Position numbers and translations under genes: made by a program. Source: Deltaproteobacteria bacterium (GTDB taxonomy: Bacteria > Desulfobacterota > Desulfobacteria > Desulfobacterales > B30-G6). From it: a DNA stretch of 42,319 bases. The notes beneath the pieces were generated by a model, which had not been told where the DNA came from, made no database searches, and saw only the letters and a program-made list of their open reading frames with translations. Location: assembly GCA_024639645.1 (NCBI GenBank), contig JAHEIB010000005.1, positions 1 through 42,319 of the forward strand, written 5' to 3'. Below are positions 41,786 through 42,319 of the stretch, one piece after another (the first letter of the stretch is position 1; the number at the start of each line of letters is the position of its first letter).

Positions 41786-41837
41786 ATTGAAGAACGTCAC
41801 AGCAAGCAGGGAAGGCACTCACTGTGACGTTCAATAT
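41786..41837 (-). repeat. Short palindrome between AOR and PreA-like genes
   Basis: GAACGTCACAG (41792-41802) and CTGTGACGTTC (41822-41832) are a perfect 11-base inverted pair with outer ATTGAA and TTCAAT arms. It begins ATTGAAGAAC and ends GTTCAAT, as in the ~85-bp palindromic family, so it may be a shortened member. It overlaps the AOR stop. Confidence 0.6.
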
Positions 41838-42319
41838 TAGGCGTCAATACCGAGTTTTTTGAGATGCCCGGGTGTCGGCACGCCGTTTTTATCCCACCCT
41901 CTAAGTTCGTAATATTCCGGAATCATCCTGGATACGTCCACCACATGTCCATCTGGGTCAGAGCCGGGCTCCGTGTTAAACCGCTCGGGCAGTCTATCCT
42001 GGTCTGAATTGATACCTTCACGCTGATTGAACAGACGTTCAAGCGTGTTGACACGGTCGCCGATGGTATAAACATCATCAGCGCTGATGTTCATACCCGT
42101 TGCAAGATTGACGGCTCTGGCATACAGGTCCACGCTTATTCCCAGATCCACCGTGAACATGCACATGATAATCGAGTCGATGATGACGGTTGAATCCTGC
42201 ATCCGTTTTACCAACTCGGCTTTACCTTCATAAGCAAACCGGTCGTAGTCGCCCAAAACGCCGAGAAATTCAGCAGCGATGGTAAAGGCCTTATTGTGGT
42301 CAGCTCCACGGGCGGTTGT
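41837..42319 (-). CDS. aor: Aldehyde:ferredoxin oxidoreductase, C-terminal part (5' end beyond window)
   Basis: The frame remains open to the right edge, giving the last 160 residues. TARGADHNKAFTIAAEFLG, YDRFAYEGKAELVKRMQDST, IIMCMFTVDLGI (cysteine at the position of the fourth cluster ligand), ATGMNISADDVYTIGDRVN and LERLFNQREGI are all AOR-family landmarks. The gene ends in GVPTPGHLKKLGIDA. It uses a tungsten or molybdenum bispterin to interconvert aldehydes and acids with ferredoxin. It is the most upstream visible gene of the catabolic cluster, so the cluster promoter lies outside the window. Confidence 0.93.
   Translation of the reverse strand, partial: TTARGADHNKAFTIAAEFLGVLGDYDRFAYEGKAELVKRMQDSTVIIDSIIMCMFTVDLGISVDLYARAVNLATGMNISADDVYTIGDRVNTLERLFNQREGINSDQDRLPERFNTEPGSDPDGHVVDVSRMIPEYYELRGWDKNGVPTPGHLKKLGIDA

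Overview
The window looks like a chromosomal segment of an anaerobic, sulfate-reducer-like deltaproteobacterium (Desulfobacterales is my best guess). The grounds are a tungsten/molybdenum aldehyde:ferredoxin oxidoreductase, a UbiD-type decarboxylase, a molybdenum hydroxylase with selenium-dependent maturation genes, FeoAB, corrinoid uptake and salvage, and Gram-negative envelope genes (TonB receptor, beta-barrel, lipoprotein, class A PBP). No rRNA, tRNA, CRISPR array or complete insertion sequence was seen. The taxonomic placement is inference from gene content only.

Positions 1-8322 are a vitamin B12 block. A cobalamin riboswitch with its own terminator controls a secreted DUF4465 protein and a BtuB-like TonB receptor, which runs off the left edge. 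Upstream of it on the same strand lies a tightly overlapping btuF-btuC-btuD ABC importer. Divergent from btuF are a U32 peptidase-family protein and a corrinoid adenosyltransferase. Positions 8327-18127 are mixed housekeeping: an outer-membrane beta-barrel, feoA-feoB, a small His-rich protein, PBP1A, a membrane protein of unknown function, PilZ and CYTH proteins, a small coiled-coil membrane protein and RarD.

Positions 18124-25420 form an accessory island for a molybdenum hydroxylase, probably selenium-dependent. It holds an FmdB-like zinc ribbon, a NifU-like scaffold, a NifX-like protein, a metallo-beta-lactamase-fold protein, a nucleotidyltransferase-HD fusion, a MoeA-like molybdopterin-binding protein with a Cys-rich tail, a MocA-like nucleotidyltransferase, YqeC and YqeB.

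Positions 27914-42319 form one long minus-strand catabolic cluster. In transcription order it is AOR (cut by the right edge), a PreA/dihydroorotate-dehydrogenase-like ferredoxin-fused flavoprotein, UbiD decarboxylase, 3-hydroxyacyl-CoA dehydrogenase, an M29/NicX-like metalloprotein, a cupin, the three subunits of a molybdenum hydroxylase, and a BMP-type ABC importer. An M20 amidohydrolase converges on it. Together with the maturation island this reads as uptake, hydroxylation, ring reduction, decarboxylation, ring opening and beta-oxidation of an N-heteroaromatic or related cyclic compound. The substrate cannot be fixed from sequence and the pathway is inference.

Three kinds of non-coding repeat are scattered through the window. 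The first is a heptanucleotide (NGCTTAN) tandem or hairpin repeat that sits at gene 3' ends and often supplies the stop codon. The second is a palindromic element of about 85 bp that begins ATTGAAGAAC and ends GTTCAAT. The third is a MITE-like element of 147 bp inside the catabolic cluster.
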